DNA from: JBNKWA01 sp050299555
Lineage (GTDB): Bacteria; Pseudomonadota; Alphaproteobacteria; Rhodobacterales; Rhodobacteraceae
Length of the DNA: 61,778 nt
Reading direction: 5' to 3'
Assembly (NCBI GenBank): GCA_050299555.1
Contig: JBNKWA010000053.1
Span: 1-61,778 of the forward strand
Positions 61,449-61,778 of this stretch are shown here, piece after piece; within the stretch, counting starts at the first letter, position 1; each line of letters begins with the position of its first letter. The notes under the pieces were generated by a model that was given only the letters and a program-made list of their open reading frames with translations, had not been told where the DNA came from and ran no database searches. A program made the position numbers and the translations under genes.

Positions 61449-61778
61449 TTGCGCCCCCGCCCCACCCTTTTTGCGGTCCTTTTTGCCCTCCTAGCCGGGC
61501 TGATGCCGGCGGTACCCGTGGCCGCGCAGGCGCCGGAGCCGGAGCCGGAGCCGCAGGCGGACGCCGCCGCCATCGCCCCCGAAAGCTTCCGCGTGCCAAT
61601 CGCCGAACTCGCGACCCAGGAAAGCGATCCGTTCCGGATCGTCGGTCGTGTCATAGGTCGCAAGCACCCGCGTTGGTCCGAGTTCAGGGCGGCGATCGAG
61701 CGCCATCCCGACACCCTGTCCTGCCTGCTGCCCGAGGCGCGGCAGGGCGAGACCGCCGACCTGCTCGGCTTCGACTGG
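61449..61778 (+). CDS. Secreted protein of unknown function, 3' end missing
   Basis: The frame is open from TTG 61449 to the window edge (110 codons) with GGAG eight bases upstream. Residues 1-27 form a signal peptide (RPRPTLFAVLFALLAGL then PVAAQA). A short E-P repeat follows, then a charged domain (SFRVPIAELATQ, DPFRIVGRVIGRKHPRW, HPDTLSCLLPEARQ) without a family that I recognise. The ordered promoter, ribosome site and signal peptide make it a real gene. Confidence 0.7.
   Translation, partial: MRPRPTLFAVLFALLAGLMPAVPVAAQAPEPEPEPQADAAAIAPESFRVPIAELATQESDPFRIVGRVIGRKHPRWSEFRAAIERHPDTLSCLLPEARQGETADLLGFDW

Overview
The window is GC-rich bacterial chromosome and most resembles an alphaproteobacterium of the Rhodobacterales (Rhodobacteraceae) type. 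Supporting signs are the ribE / ribBA / ribH / nusB order, a methionine synthase split into two genes, an hdaA-like gene next to ppk and ppx, FnrL-type boxes of the form TTGAC-N4-ATCAA, and dense operons with ATGA or GTGA start/stop overlaps. The assignment rests on gene content and recalled family knowledge, not on a search.

Layout. 1-7064: aerobic hybrid benzoate (box) locus, with truncated boxB, an unlisted 57-codon four-cysteine protein, boxA, a hotdog thioesterase, boxR, a decayed crotonase gene, a GGGGAC-rich intergenic repeat, and a bifunctional enoyl-CoA hydratase/3-hydroxyacyl-CoA dehydrogenase. TGCA-N6-TGCA-like motifs precede boxR, the bifunctional gene and the next operon and look like a BoxR regulon. 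7299-19216: catabolic and transport island with a GMC oxidoreductase, a dehydrogenase-aldo/keto reductase fusion, an amidase, and a peptide-type ABC transporter (one permease frameshifted, the other fused to an ATPase) ending in a GntR/FCD regulator. 19397-24306: ychF and split metH. 24372-30682: a six-gene MoxR/DUF58 membrane operon.

30782-36413: riboflavin genes interrupted by an 842-residue membrane-anchored STAND (NB-ARC plus TPR-like) NTPase, whose start codon abuts a second copy of the GGGGAC repeat. 36466-37996: tadA and an RluB-type pseudouridine synthase. 38088-46419: phaC followed by a complete nine-gene N-type ATPase operon (atpDCQRBEFAG). Each has its own FNR-type box at near-identical spacing from a -10-like element, which suggests co-induction under low oxygen.

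46438-49911: small genes, a frameshifted gene, tRNA-Ala(CGC), an M48 lipoprotein, and a two-gene unit of unknown function with an inverted repeat at its start. 49950-59739: MATE transporter, proS, a candidate small RNA with a strong terminator, ppx, ppk, hdaA-like, AI-2E family protein and nadK. 59906-61778: glyA, a short third copy of the repeat, and the start of a secreted protein cut by the window edge.

The best candidates for something undescribed are the 57-residue CxxCxxCxxxC protein coupled to boxA, the STAND NTPase inserted in the riboflavin locus, the repeat family (three copies, two placed just upstream of a gene start or promoter), and the shared FNR control of phaC and the N-ATPase.
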